Source: Prochilodus magdalenae (taxonomy: Eukaryota; Chordata; Actinopteri; Characiformes; Prochilodontidae). From it: a stretch of 64,000 nt of DNA. Where the stretch lies: the NCBI GenBank assembly GCA_024036415.1, contig JAMWET010000766.1, forward strand, positions 172,501-236,500, given 5' to 3'. How positions within the stretch are numbered: the stretch's first letter is position 1; the number at the start of each line of letters is the position of its first letter. The notes below the pieces were generated by a model. That model searched no databases, had not been told where the DNA came from, and saw only the letters and a program-made list of their open reading frames with translations. Below are positions 26,500-36,686 of this stretch, piece by piece. A program made the translations under genes and the position numbers.

Positions 26500-27479
26500 C
26501 TCCAGCTCTGACCACTTCTTTAGAAAAAGAGCGAGGGGGAAAAAATGCCACTCTTTAGGTGGGACATGGAGGCTGGACGTCGTGGGCAAACGGGCATTTT
26601 GTCTACGGAGGGTGCCCCCCTCCTCCTCCCTTCTACCACCACCACCACCACCTCTCCAAAAAAAAAAAAAAAAAACCATAAAGAGGGCACCAAAAAAGCC
26701 ACTTCATCTTCTATCCGGTATCTGGGGCTGTTCTTGTGTTTTTTTGGAGAGGGCAGAATGGCTAGCAGACACTGGAGAAGAGCCACAGACACACGCACGA
26801 GCGCGAGGGGACAACAGCTGCCCACTTTTCCTATTAAATTTACAGGCACAAAGCAGCGGCGGCGGCAGCATGCTAGTCCTAAATAACGCTGATATTTACC
26901 CTACAGTTTGGTGGGGGGGTGGTAAGGGGGGCGAGGGTCTTTCACGGGCTCGAGCACACACGCACGCGCTCTCAAAACATGCAAAACACCACATTTATAA
27001 ATGTATCCTATACAAAATGGCTACAGTTTTGCAATGCGTTTAAGCGGCTAATCCTCCCTCTTTTACGCAGAGCCTAAGTGCAGCATTATTCCCCCAAATC
27101 TATTTTGGCTGGGTGTACAGGGGGGAGTCCCTGCCTTCTTCTCCCTTTCCCTCTCCTCCTTCTCCCTTCTTCTCCCTCGCGCGAGCCCAAAAGATCGTGC
27201 GCAAATATTACAGTATTACGCACGGCGCTGAAAACCCGAAAAGTCCTCCAGCGCTCTAAAAAGAAAAGTGCTCAAAGGCTTTTTCTTTACCTGAGACGTC
27301 ACTTCAGTCGGCTCAGGACTGTCCACTCCTGTTTCTCCCTATTTCTCTTTAAAAGAATGAAGTGAGGCGGAGGGGGGGAGGTTTTACAAGTTTCTCTCCA
27401 TCGCTGTCCACTGTGCGTAACGCTAACTGCTATCGCTCTTCTTATAAATAGCACAGATAGTAGTAGTAGTAGTAACGTT

Positions 27480-27790
27480 AGGCAGCCTTTCTCCTCCTCC
27501 TCCTCCTCCTCCTCCTTCTTTCTTTCTCCTTCTCGTCTTATTTCTTACCTGCTTGCTTCCAAAGACTGGCCCACAGCGTTTCACAGCTTCTCCGGTTTGT
27601 TTTGTTTTCTTTTTTTCCACCTCTTCTTCTTCTTCTTCTCTCTCCCTCCCTCTCCTCCTCCTCCTCTTCTTCTTGGTTGTAGTTTTTGTGTTTTTTTTTT
27701 CTCTTTTTTTTCTTCTTTTCTTTTTTTTTCTTTAATATCTCCCCTCACTTTGTTTCATGTCTCTACTTCCATCTTCTTCTTTCATCTCAT
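27480..27790 (+). repeat. Long polypyrimidine tract
   Basis: Nearly all C and T over about 300 bases, with (TCC)n, (TTC)n and T runs. It can support triplex DNA and it creates low-complexity open frames on both strands that are not genes. Confidence 0.85.
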
Positions 27791-28250
27791 CAATAAACAC
27801 ACACGCTGCAGCCTACCTTCCTTCGGAGAGAGGGACCTCAAAAGCCCGAGTCCGGCGGTGCCCTCCCATTTTTTCCCACCATTCGTCGGAGGGCCGAGGC
27901 CGGCCACGCCTTTCCACAGGCGATTGGGAGAGGACGGGACTCTTCTTGACGCGCGTAGGTTGGGACATAAATCGTTCACGGTGACTTTGCCCCAATCGCG
28001 GAGCCGCACGCCCTCCTCTTTTTTATATTATTAGTATTCATTTATTTATTTATTTATTTTGGGCTTTTTTTGGAGGGGGGGAGAAGCAAACTGGCTCCAC
28101 TGTGACTCTGAAAGCGAAACCATTCCCTCCCCTTTTACACATACCCAGGTTGTTGTTGCCTCATGCCCCCCCCAACGTCACTTCTGCGCGCGCCACACTT
28201 GTCATCACAGAAAAGTAGAGCAGTGCATATGGATGCTAACGCTGAGCAAA
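27549..28250 (-). other. Putative 5' untranslated first exon
   Basis: The 3' end is set by a near-perfect donor, AGCAAGCAG/GTAAGAAA, on the minus strand. The 5' end is only a guess, below the inverted CCAAT boxes. The downstream half (27600-27780) is almost pure purine on this strand. No convincing initiation codon with a following signal peptide or domain was found, so I treat it as untranslated. Confidence 0.3.
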
Positions 28251-28826
28251 CTCCCTCAAGTCCCATCTGTCCCGTTCTCGATGGGAGGGAGGGAGGGAGC
28301 CGTCTGCGCCTCAAAACACGCCCATCGCTACTTCTGATTGGCCCGGCCCTGCGTCACAGCGACGCAGCCCACCCGCCTATTGGCCTGCAGCGGTGCCTGT
28401 CTCACCCCGAGCCAACAAGCTAGGATGCTCGCTCACTTTCTACGCATTTCTATTTTCTCATTTATTTATTTATTTTTTTCATTTTTTTAAACCGTCCCTA
28501 ACTGACCTCAAGGCAACGTAAGAAGAAGGGCTGGCGGTCTGCTCGACCAATCAGGATGAGAAAAGAGGCGCTGAACTTTTTCTTTTTTATATATATTCTT
28601 ATTTCTTCCCTTCTCAGAGCGGTTGTGACTGACACAACATAATGCAATAGTGGTCGAGACCCCTTCCACCACCTCGCGCAGTCTCACCCACCCGCCCCCC
28701 ACCCTTGTCTAGACAGTGACAGGTGTGCGTGCAGCAGTCTAGACGAGGAGTAAGTCAACCCAAAATCTACATTTATAAGCGTCCACGTCCTCAAAACACA
28801 CAGGAATTGAGTTCTGTTCGAACGTT

Positions 28827-28879
28827 CCGTTCCACCTTAAATGGCACAGATGTTAGCGGCGCCATTTAAGGTGGAACGG
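28827..28879. repeat. Perfect 19-bp inverted repeat with 15-base loop
   Basis: CCGTTCCACCTTAAATGGC at 28827-28845 is exactly complementary to 28861-28879. A worn relative (CCACCTTAATGG ... CCGTTTAAGGTGG) is at about 47857-47891, so this is most likely the core of a short palindromic transposable element. Confidence 0.7.
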
Positions 28880-29078
28880 GAAAATCCCAACAAATTCGGC
28901 TCGGAACCTAAAGTTCATGAACCCTGAAAGCGCAGTAAACTTATTTACGCCCAAAAGATCGTTTGACCTTGACCCATAATAAAAGAAAGACATTAAACAA
29001 TCGCTCTCTGTTTTTTTTTTGTGATCATTTTTCATCCCGCCTTTCCGGTTTTGCTCGCAGCCGGTTCCTTGATTGTGG

Positions 29079-29092
29079 GCGCCCCCTGTCGG
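29079..29092 (-). promoter_or_regulatory. CTCF-like site
   Basis: GCGCCCCCTGTCGG closely matches the reverse complement of the vertebrate CTCF core (GCGCCCCCTGGTGG). It lies between the two CpG-rich promoters, a position typical for an insulator. A single match is weak evidence. Confidence 0.35.
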
Positions 29093-29933
29093 CGGGACGC
29101 GTGAACAGCAACGTGTATTATTTATTTATTTATCTTTATTTATTTATTTCTTCTCTTCTGTTTTTTTTTCTTTCTCTCCCCAGCCTGGGTTCACGGAGGG
29201 ACACGAGCACCGTCTGCCCTACATAACGTGCACGCGCTGTAGGCCGTGATGTCAGCTGAGGACGACCGGCAACCCAGAAACGAGGATGTTTGCGCCTCGT
29301 TCCCCTCCTGTAATCTCATCAGAAAAGCTCTTCTTCATCGCGAAACATACCGCTTGCTAAAATAAAGCGATGAAGGCTACAGTGTCGACACATTTAATTA
29401 GGCCAAGTCTATTATATTCTATTCTATCATATTATATTACATTATCATTAACATTACATTAACCTATATTATTTTAATACATATTCTCCCTATTTTAAAA
29501 CAACACTGACTATACATCTTTTTTATTTTTATTTTTTTACAAAATTAAAAGAAATAAAAATCCCCAACGCGATCCTGCCAGGACGATTTGGACCTGATTA
29601 GCGGCTGCCTCCGACGTTGTTTCATCTTGTTTCCGCACCCGTTTTAAGCCAAGCCCCGCCCTTCCTCCTCTGGGATTGGCTAGTGGCGTGTCGGGCCGCG
29701 CGTTCCATCCCCGCCCCTCGTGCGCCAGCATTGGCCAGCGCTTCCGGGTTTTCAGAATGGCGGGCTGCTTGTGAGTACAACAGCCAATCCTAGCGCAGGA
29801 GGCTTGCGCGCGGCCAGCCACTCGCAGCGCGCTAGGGCGTGGCTTTTGGGAATACGGGTGCGCGTGAAGGAGGCGGGGAAAAAAAAAAGCTCACCCAAAT
29901 TCACTAGCCGCTATTGTGTCTCATAAGCGGCGG

Positions 29934-29941
29934 TGACGTCA
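29934..29941. promoter_or_regulatory. cAMP response element
   Basis: A full palindromic TGACGTCA in the CpG-rich promoter. CREB/CREM-family factors bind this sequence; CREM drives many post-meiotic testis genes. Confidence 0.5.
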
Positions 29942-29960
29942 CCCGAGTCTCTCGCGTGCG

Positions 29961-29975
29961 GTTGCTAGGGGTGAC
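29961..29975 (+). promoter_or_regulatory. X-box (RFX-type) motif
   Basis: GTTGCT, three spacer bases, GGTGAC fits the X-box pattern RYYNYY-N(1-3)-RRNRAC bound by RFX factors, which switch on genes of cilia and sperm flagella. It is 20 bases after the CRE and about 290 bases before the ATG. Confidence 0.5.
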
Positions 29976-30261
29976 ATGATGACATTTCAGACGATATAAC
30001 GAACACCCCCCCAGAAGTGAGGACACCGAGTTAATCTAGGAGTTTCTTTGTTTTAACTTCCACAGCGAAGTCGCCTCAAAGCTAAAACGGACATGTGGCG
30101 TGAAACGCTGGACTGACCGTGTTGCTGTGCCTGCTCGGGCCTGCTCTCTGTTTTTTAGCTTCAGCTCGCCGAGCCATAACTTCCAACAGTCCACGGTGAT
30201 TTACTGACCTTTAATCTTTACCCAGATCCTAAAAAGACCCTGTGACGTGTTACTTTTTGAC

Positions 30262-30402
30262 ATGGAGGATTCAGACCCAAGAGACAAAGTGCTCAAAACA
30301 GCAACCACGGACAAAACCATGCCTCCCACAGAGGCCTGCATGGACCAGTATGAGAGGTCTGTAAGATATATGGAAAGCCACAATATCCTCCAGATATTTC
30401 AG
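30262..30402 (+). CDS. tex55: TEX55-like gene, coding exon 1
   Basis: Codes for 47 residues from MEDSDPRDK to NILQIFQ and ends at a consensus donor. The frame upstream of the ATG contains only a GTG, so the ATG at 30262 is preferred. Confidence 0.65.
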
Positions 30403-31827
30403 GTAAGAGCAGAAGATGTACATACGTTCATATGTCCTTTAATATTATCTGTAGTATAGAGAAACCTGAGCCTACAGAAACCTACACACAAGGTTTTTGC
30501 CATTTCGTAGCTGTCCAATAAAAAACTTTTGTCCATTTTTACTTTTATCCATCATTTGAACACACCAGCTGCTGTTTACAAATCTTGTAATGAATAGATA
30601 AACAGAAATGGCTCAAAACTGCTTGGAGAGATGTCTGGTTCCATTGACTTACATTAAAGTTTAATTATGTTATTGGCCTCTCCTGTAAAGTTGCCATTTT
30701 TTTTTGGACAGCAACGATTTGCTATGTCTGTTACATGGAGATGATGAGAGAAGTGTAGTGCGCATGGACATCCACAGCATCCTCCAGATATCAGAGATAA
30801 TAAAGAGGACATACGTCTGTAGAAATGTACATTAATGAGTTTGCAGCAGTCACCACATATTTTACTATTTGCAATATCTATTACACTGGTACTACGAGAG
30901 ATCAGTAGGATGCATGGAAAGCCAGAATATTGTTATTTTAGGTCAGAAAAGATGATGGTGCATTCATGTGTACACTGGCTATCCCTTCTAATAGACACCA
31001 AGTGGCATATAAACCATTTACAGTGTTCATTTATTATACTGATATTTCATTAATTAGTGAAACTCATAATCCAAAGGCTCATTTTTAAGAATAGAACTAA
31101 ATACTAAGCACATCTAGGTGTGTCGTGATGCTGGGCTATAAATCTATTTGTCAGAAAACGTGCTGTCTGTCTGGTTTGCATTTATTCCACTGTGTAAGGC
31201 TCCATTAGAAATTAGATTTAGGTGAAGAAAGGAGCCGTGGGCTCACCGCCGTTATTAATGGCGACTTCCATGTTATCAAATACCATCATATTGTGCTGCA
31301 CTGAAACGGATCGTGATATGGATTTGTGCGAATACTATCCAGCGCTGCTAGAAGTGCGACAGTACAAGCAGGACAGGCCTCAGCTTTCGCTTGGCTCATT
31401 TTCTCTTTTGTTTGCTTATCAGGAAATCGCCGAGAAGCTGGTTTATGAGAAGCCAGATGACCCCCTGCAGTTTATTTGTGAGCAGGTACATTTAAAAACA
31501 GAAAGAAAGAATTGGGCATAAATGAATGAAGGGATGTGTGTGCATTTCACAGACGAGCCATAGATTAACAAGCCCCCGCACGCCCTGTACTTTAGAGCAG
31601 GACCGGATCTGATAGACTGACCATGTGTGTAATCCCTTTACCGGATGTTTATAAGACATGACTGGCATTATTCCGGACTATTCCGAGAGGTGTAAGCTGC
31701 TGATGTGTTTTGTGTAGAAATCATGTTTCTGGGGGGAAACCGATTGTTTTTACTGTCTGTCTAGGTCCAGAAGAAGATTAGATCTCGGGATCTCGAGTCC
31801 AGCGTTAAGGCTGAGAAATCGGAATAG
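30262..31827 (+). CDS. tex55: TEX55-like small dimerisation-docking protein (3 exons)
   Basis: Coding exons are 30262-30402, 31423-31485 and 31765-31827, all joined in phase 0 with donors CAG/GTAAGAG and CAG/GTACAT and acceptors TTATCAG and TCTGTCTAG. The product has 88 residues. The first 25 are polar. Then a helix pair follows: YERSVRYMESHNILQIFQ, EIAEKLVYEKPDDPLQFICE and VQKKIRSRD. This is the pattern of DPY30/RIIa-type dimerisation-docking domains, which anchor signalling or structural complexes in cilia and sperm tails, and it is most like the C-terminus of TEX55. The start is chosen at the first ATG (GACATGG context). Mammalian TEX55 is several hundred residues long, so here the gene would be almost only the domain. 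X-box and CRE upstream suit a testis or cilium gene. In human, TEX55 lies near ARHGAP31, which supports the name. The alternative is another small protein of this fold. Confidence 0.65.
30505..30719 (-). mobile_element. MITE family A, copy A2
   Basis: Lies in intron 1 of the TEX55-like gene, reversed relative to A1. The ends are CGTAGCTGTCCAATAAAAAA and TTTTTTGGACAGCAACG. The interior includes GGTTCCATTGACTTACATT. Confidence 0.7.
31423..31485 (+). CDS. tex55: TEX55-like gene, coding exon 2
   Basis: 21 codons, EIAEKLVYEK to FICEQ. A T-rich tract and TTATCAG precede it and CAG/GTACAT follows it. Confidence 0.65.
31765..31827 (+). CDS. tex55: TEX55-like gene, coding exon 3
   Basis: Twenty codons, VQKKIRSRDL to KAEKSE, then TAG. 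The acceptor is TGTCTGTCTAG. Confidence 0.65.
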   Translation, partial: VQKKIRSRDLESSVKAEKSE

Positions 31828-32253
31828 GTCTCTCAGGAACTGGACGTTACAGCTCACCTAGAAGACCATGCCTTCTTCCTACGTCTGTGTACATACTGTG
31901 TTTACTTTCCCTTTTTGGGGGAGGCAGGGTGAGGTTCCACTTTTCCCCAATTTCACTTTCCCCCCTAGTTTGAACATGGCAGCTGTCGGAGTACCATAAC
32001 GACCTGCCCAATAGAAATCCCCCAGCAGCACTAAGAGAGAGGCTCAGTAGGTTTTGGCCTTCCTCTGTAGCGGTACCATTTTGGTGATTTCCCTTGGACA
32101 GCGAGGATACGCTGTGCACAGCCATGTTTGAGAAATATAAGGTTTGTACGTGCATTAAAGAGGTCACACAGCACTTGTTGCAGTAGGCCGTGCTTCAAAG
32201 CCGAATGGTATAACGTTTGAGCCAGGGTACAAACACATTTATGGGGACTCTGA

Positions 32254-32259
32254 AATAAA
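32254..32259 (+). terminator. Likely polyadenylation signal of the TEX55-like gene
   Basis: AATAAA about 430 bases after the stop, followed within 40 bases by a GT-rich stretch (TTTTCTTGTGTGTATTTTTA). A second AATAAA at 32773-32778 is an alternative. Confidence 0.5.
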
Positions 32260-32279
32260 GTCTGCAGCCAGAATGTATT

Positions 32280-33104
32280 TTCTTGTGTGTATTTTTACTG
32301 CAGAAGGGTGGAGAAATTTGCCAACCAGGTGGGGAGGCGAAAAAAGAAAACTAGATCTGTTCTCTGAGTATGATGAAAGTGGTTTTGTAGTGAGAAATGC
32401 CATGAAAAGGAGGGAAGGGGAAAAAAAAAAAGCTGGCTCCCACACTGTATTCAAATTTGCATGAGGGTTTTTGGCTGCAAAAGTGAAGGAAGTCTTTGTT
32501 TGTAGTAGGTTCTTCTTTCAGTGTATCACTCTGGTCATCATCCTTGGCTTTGAAGCCGCATCTGCTGTTTCAGCTGTGACACATAAAGCCCGGTTAAGTA
32601 CATCCTTTCTCTCTGATTTAAGGGGAGCCAAAAAACATGGGGCTAAAACAGAGACACGTCTGTCAGTCCTGGTGGATTAAGGGCGAACGAGAAACGTTCC
32701 TTGGTGTGTAGGGTTAGAATGGGCTTTGCTAGTCCCAGTGACGGTTCTGCGTTTATAATAACTCGGAATCTTAATAAAGCCCAAGTTTTGGATTTGCGCT
32801 TGAACTTTTTAATGATTTCACTGTTTTTCCTTATCAGTGCTTAATTGAATATCCATTAGAGATTTACATTTGATTGATTTGGAAGTTTGCCTGTTTCTTT
32901 TTCCCCTGCCTTCATTGTCAGTCTCACTGTTTGTTTGCAGAACACCATTCATGCATTTTTATGCAGTATTAATGCGCAGACTAATCTCTCAACAATTAGA
33001 TCTTGGCTCAGTACAACTGCAAATAAACAAGATAGGATTGTTTTGGAGAATGTCCTTGGACTGTCCCAATATACACCATTTACATTTAACACAGGGACAC
33101 GTTA
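32280..33104. other. Short intergenic gap between convergent genes
   Basis: No exon supported. It separates the inferred 3' ends of the TEX55-like gene and ARHGAP31. Frames here are short and uncorroborated. Confidence 0.4.
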
Positions 33105-34406
33105 TATACAGTACATATCAGGTATATTTATTGTTCTGATACATCGGGTGCATATAATAAGTCCACTTTGAGTGATACAAAAAAAAATAGATTATATAGT
33201 TAGTGTTCTTTGGTTACAGTTATCGACAACAGTCTCCATACAAGAATATATTTATATTGTACATTTGGAGAATATTCCTTTGTGCTTTCTCTTTCTCTCT
33301 CTCAACTTTCTTCAACCTTGCCGTTCCCACGTTTTAGATCTTTACTGGTCCGTCACTCGTTTTCCACTTTCCCAAAAACATCTGAAAATACTTTCAGACA
33401 CCAACCAGCTAAACCTAATAACCCTCATCACAGCAGAACTTATTTTCGGATACTGTATAAGAGCACGCATTTGCTTCTCTAGCGAAGGACCACTGCCCAA
33501 ACATCACATTGTACAGTTTACACTTACTCGCAATGACAAATGGGTTGTTTATACAACAGAGGAGAATCTGGCAACGTTATTAGACATAAATTGCATAAAT
33601 AAATACGTTCCAGGTTTTTTTTTGTACAATCAGACCATCATATGTATCCAAGCAGAAACAATAACAGTAACTCAGATTCTGAAAGAAAAATATGTGGGTT
33701 AATCAGCACTTTAAATCAGGCCAGGTGCAGGTCAATGCATCTTAAGTTATCTTATCTATATGTTTGACTGTTGTGCATCAACACATTTAATACTAACTGT
33801 CTCAACACTGGATATTGGATGGACTGGCAGATTTTTGATGTATATACAAACAGAAGGGAGATAAAGATTTATTTTTCAGCTTAGCAGGAAGAGAAAAGGA
33901 AGCTAAAGAGCATCGTATATGGCTTTAAGTTTGAGTTTCTCCCCGTTTTCTCTCTCTTACAACACAGACATGACACAATACTATAGGTAGATATGTTTTC
34001 GCCTCAGGCATAGGCCAAGTTCATCTCTCTGCGCAGAGCCCATTTGTTTAAAAGTCATCCAATTGCATTTTGGCTCCCAGACAACAATCCCTGAAATGGA
34101 TATGAAATGGAAATTAAATACCCACATTGCAGGCTCTAATACTATCCGATCCTCTGATCAGAAAACAGGAAAACCAACTCCTGGGGATTATTTGTTTCAT
34201 GTCAGATTTCCTCACTGCTGTGGACTGTCTTCAGGTTCGTAGGAGCCTACTACATTCTCCATTATCTTTTAAAGAGGGTCGAAGTGGCCTCTTACTAGAT
34301 CTGTGCACCTTGTAATTCAATCACGTTTAGTCCCTGTGAATATAGTACAACGATAAACCAAGGCTGCATTACATCCTGGCATCCTGGCACCAGTATAATA
34401 GACAGC
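33105..34406 (-). other. ARHGAP31 3' untranslated region (inferred)
   Basis: Follows the stop codon at 34407. AATAAA signals on the minus strand occur at 33868-33873 and 33127-33132. The latter is followed by T-rich sequence (GTTAGTG/ATTTGT-type on the transcribed strand is not certain), so the exact end is a guess. The 176-codon plus-strand frame inside it is antisense noise. Confidence 0.4.
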
Positions 34407-36686
34407 TCACTCGATCTGCCGGTTACTCCTGCTGTCGAAAATCATAGACCGCCTCTGAGGCTGGTAGAAGCAGCTCGTAGAGGTCTCCAGCCTCTGTCCG
34501 CTCTTAGGCAAAGTCATTTTGTTGCGTAGGGTGACCCCCTCTGGAGTTTTAAGGTTCTCTGGAAGATCTTTAGTGAAGACATCAAGGGGTGAGGTTTCAG
34601 TAGGACTCTTGATGGGTGACAGGACAAGCTTGCCATCTTCGCCTGCCGGATGATAGTCCATGATGGGGAAGGGAGGGCTGAAGAGAATTAGGCTTTGAGG
34701 CCTTGGGCGATTGCGGAAGGAGGATCTTTGAAGCAAGGTTGATCGCTCTGGTCGTGGACAGTCCATGAAGGAGTCCCCGTTGGCAGACCGCTTCCTTCTC
34801 AAGACCGGAGGATCAGGGGTAGGCGCTGGCTTACAAGTCTCCGTAGGTCTTTCAGTGGATGCCTGCCTTTGGATTCTCGGGACCGGTTCACAGTTCTCTC
34901 TTTCCTCCTTGCGGTCTTTTACCACCTGAAGTGGAGGTACAGAATCCGCTTTCTCCACCTTGACCTTCTCAGACTCTCTTTCAGGTCCGCTTCTTTTCTC
35001 CTGGTCCCCGGACCCCTTCTCAAGTACTGGATGGGGTACGTGGCTGTACTGAATCTTGGGAGGTATAACGGGCACAGCTTTCGCCTGGCATGTCTTGATC
35101 ATGAACGCGGTGCGCACGGAAGACACGCTAACTGGTGCAGAGTTGCGGCGCATGGGTGCTTGCCGGTCCTTTAGGAACATCTCCAATTCCGGAGACAACC
35201 CATCAAACTTTGTTCCAGAAGGTGTTACTGCCCCCCTTTGTGAAGAGGGGGCATCTGCAAGATCAAAGTTTTGCCGGTTGGAGATGTCCCTGATGCACCG
35301 GTGTCCCAGATCCAAATTTAGGGAATATGGTCTGTGTTTCGGAGCAATGTTTTCCTCGTTTCTCTCTGCAATGCAGGGTTCATGGGATATCTGTCTGTGA
35401 AATCTTTGGGAGGAGACGGAGCTTTTCTGTTTCGGGGCACCGATGTTTCTCTTCGGGATTCTGATTGTTTCCTCCGGGTGGGTGGTGGTCTTGATTTGTG
35501 CAAGCTGTGAAGCTTCAGGTTTGGCCTCAGTCTTCTCTCCAATTCCTTCAAAAGTAGCACCATGAAATAGCTCTGCTGTCTTTGTAGTATTACATTCATC
35601 CACTTTGGCTTTGGCAGGAGGACTAACAGGCGCAGGGTCAGGTCCAGGGGCCTTCAGCTCCTGGATCTTAGCGGTATTCTCCTCCAGTGAAACTTTGCTG
35701 TTCCCTGACGGAGCCTTCTTGTTGATGTCCGCCTTCTCGTTTCGAAGCTGATCGACGTTTAGCTCGGAAGATGCTTTTCCTTCAGCTCCTGGAGCTCCCG
35801 GCACTGATGTTTTAAGAGAGGGGAAAAGATCTTCCAGTTTAGGTGAGTGCAGCGGGCTTGTGACCCACTGTTTGGTGGTGCTCAAGTCTTCCCAGGGTTC
35901 CACCTGATCCAGTCCAGCCATATGACTCCCCCAGACGTCCTCATCATCTTTATGCGAAAGCTCTGCGGTGAAATGTTTTTCATCCAAGCATTCTGAGAGC
36001 CTCTCCATGCTTCCCTTTACTTTGGCTGTTAGATCAACACTGAAAGTCTTGATCTTCCTCTTGTGCTTTTCACGGCCGTCCTCCTTTGGTAAGTGTACAT
36101 TCGTGTCTTTGGAAGAAACACCACACGGCTCGGTACCGCCGCTAGAACCACTAGAGCTGGATGACTCTCCTGTAACGACGGCCTCGTTTTTCTTCTCTGA
36201 ATGAACACTATCATCTTCACCGGAAGGCCATGGCTCAGTATCCTGGAGAATGTCCGTCTCCTTCAAATGAAAGAAAGGCGGGAGTTGCAGCTTGTTTGCC
36301 ATTATGTCCAGAGACTCAAAGGAATCCAAGCTCTTGTGATCCTTTTTACCCCCGGCACAGTCCAGGTAGTTCCACGCAGTGTCGTTTTTGGATGATCCTT
36401 CTGCCAAAGGCCTCAGCATTGTGTTTAATACAGTAGCACCTTCACGATCCATCATCAGACCTCTCGTAGTGTCTGTGGAGTGTCCCTTTAAAGATACTGG
36501 GTGAGTAGGTAAACTGCTTCTTCTTGCAGCCTGAGCAGTATAACTGAGAGCACCATCAGTTCCAGTGATTCTGGTCATGGAGCCACTGGCTTTGGGCTGG
36601 TCTTCCAGTATGTTTGTTTCAGGCTCTGTGATTCGAAGCTCGTGATGCAAATTAGGCCAGGGCTCCTGACTGTTTGAGGCAGTGTC
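34407..36686 (-). CDS. arhgap31: ARHGAP31 last coding exon
   Basis: 759 codons and a stop. Acceptor ATTGTACAG, phase 0. Landmarks in order: [100 protein letters not shown] and the terminal RQIE. These blocks match the C-terminal third of mammalian ARHGAP31, while the sequence between them is proline-, serine- and glutamate-rich and variable. In human this last exon is where disease truncations cluster. Confidence 0.95.
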   Translation of the reverse strand, partial: DTASNSQEPWPNLHHELRITEPETNILEDQPKASGSMTRITGTDGALSYTAQAARRSSLPTHPVSLKGHSTDTTRGLMMDREGATVLNTMLRPLAEGSSKNDTAWNYLDCAGGKKDHKSLDSFESLDIMANKLQLPPFFHLKETDILQDTEPWPSGEDDSVHSEKKNEAVVTGESSSSSGSSGGTEPCGVSSKDTNVHLPKEDGREKHKRKIKTFSVDLTAKVKGSMERLSECLDEKHFTAELSHKDDEDVWGSHMAGLDQVEPWEDLSTTKQWVTSPLHSPKLEDLFPSLKTSVPGAPGAEGKASSELNVDQLRNEKADINKKAPSGNSKVSLEENTAKIQELKAPGPDPAPVSPPAKAKVDECNTTKTAELFHGATFEGIGEKTEAKPEASQLAQIKTTTHPEETIRIPKRNIGAPKQKSSVSSQRFHRQISHEPCIAERNEENIAPKHRPYSLNLDLGHRCIRDISNRQNFDLADAPSSQRGAVTPSGTKFDGLSPELEMFLKDRQAPMRRNSAPVSVSSVRTAFMIKTCQAKAVPVIPPKIQYSHVPHPVLEKGSGDQEKRSGPERESEKVKVEKADSVPPLQVVKDRKEERENCEPVPRIQRQASTERPTETCKPAPTPDPPVLRRKRSANGDSFMDCPRPERSTLLQRSSFRNRPRPQSLILFSPPFPIMDYHPAGEDGKLVLSPIKSPTETSPLDVFTKDLPENLKTPEGVTLRNKMTLPKSGQRLETSTSCFYQPQRRSMIFDSRSNRQIE

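Larger units (their letters stand above)
26500..28420 (-). promoter_or_regulatory. CpG-rich promoter region, probably firing on the minus strand
   Basis: CpG is much denser than in the flanks (for example 26790-26870, 27170-27260, 27840-28020, 28180-28390). GATTGGCCC (about 28337) and TATTGGCC (about 28378) are CCAAT boxes in the minus orientation. Strong donor-like sites follow on the minus strand at 27549 and near 27291. The 27840-28000 part is GC-rich and unique. In human, IGSF11 starts next to TEX55 and runs away from it, so this may be the igsf11 promoter. No IGSF11 coding exon is visible in the window. Confidence 0.45.
29640..30000 (+). promoter_or_regulatory. CpG-rich promoter of the TEX55-like gene
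   Basis: Contains GC boxes (CCCCGCCC near 29655, CCCCGCCCC near 29711), CCAAT boxes in both orientations (near 29673, 29731, 29783), an ETS-like CTTCCGG, a YY1-like AGAATGGCGGG (about 29754), a CRE and an X-box. It lies 0.3-0.6 kb upstream of the ATG at 30262. No TATA box is evident. A donor-like GCTT/GTGAGTAC near 29770 and an acceptor-like TTTACCCAG near 30225 leave room for an untranslated first exon. Confidence 0.6.

Noticed and set aside
26483..27043. 186-codon plus-strand frame in the CpG-rich region
   Set aside because: Low-complexity (PPPPP, KKKKK, histidine-alanine) translation of simple tracts in GC-rich promoter DNA.
33172..33702. 176-codon plus-strand frame
   Set aside because: Begins at a non-ATG codon, lies antisense in the ARHGAP31 3' untranslated region and has no recognisable motif.
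35056..35400. Plus-strand frames opposite the last ARHGAP31 exon
   Set aside because: Shadows of the real minus-strand coding exon.
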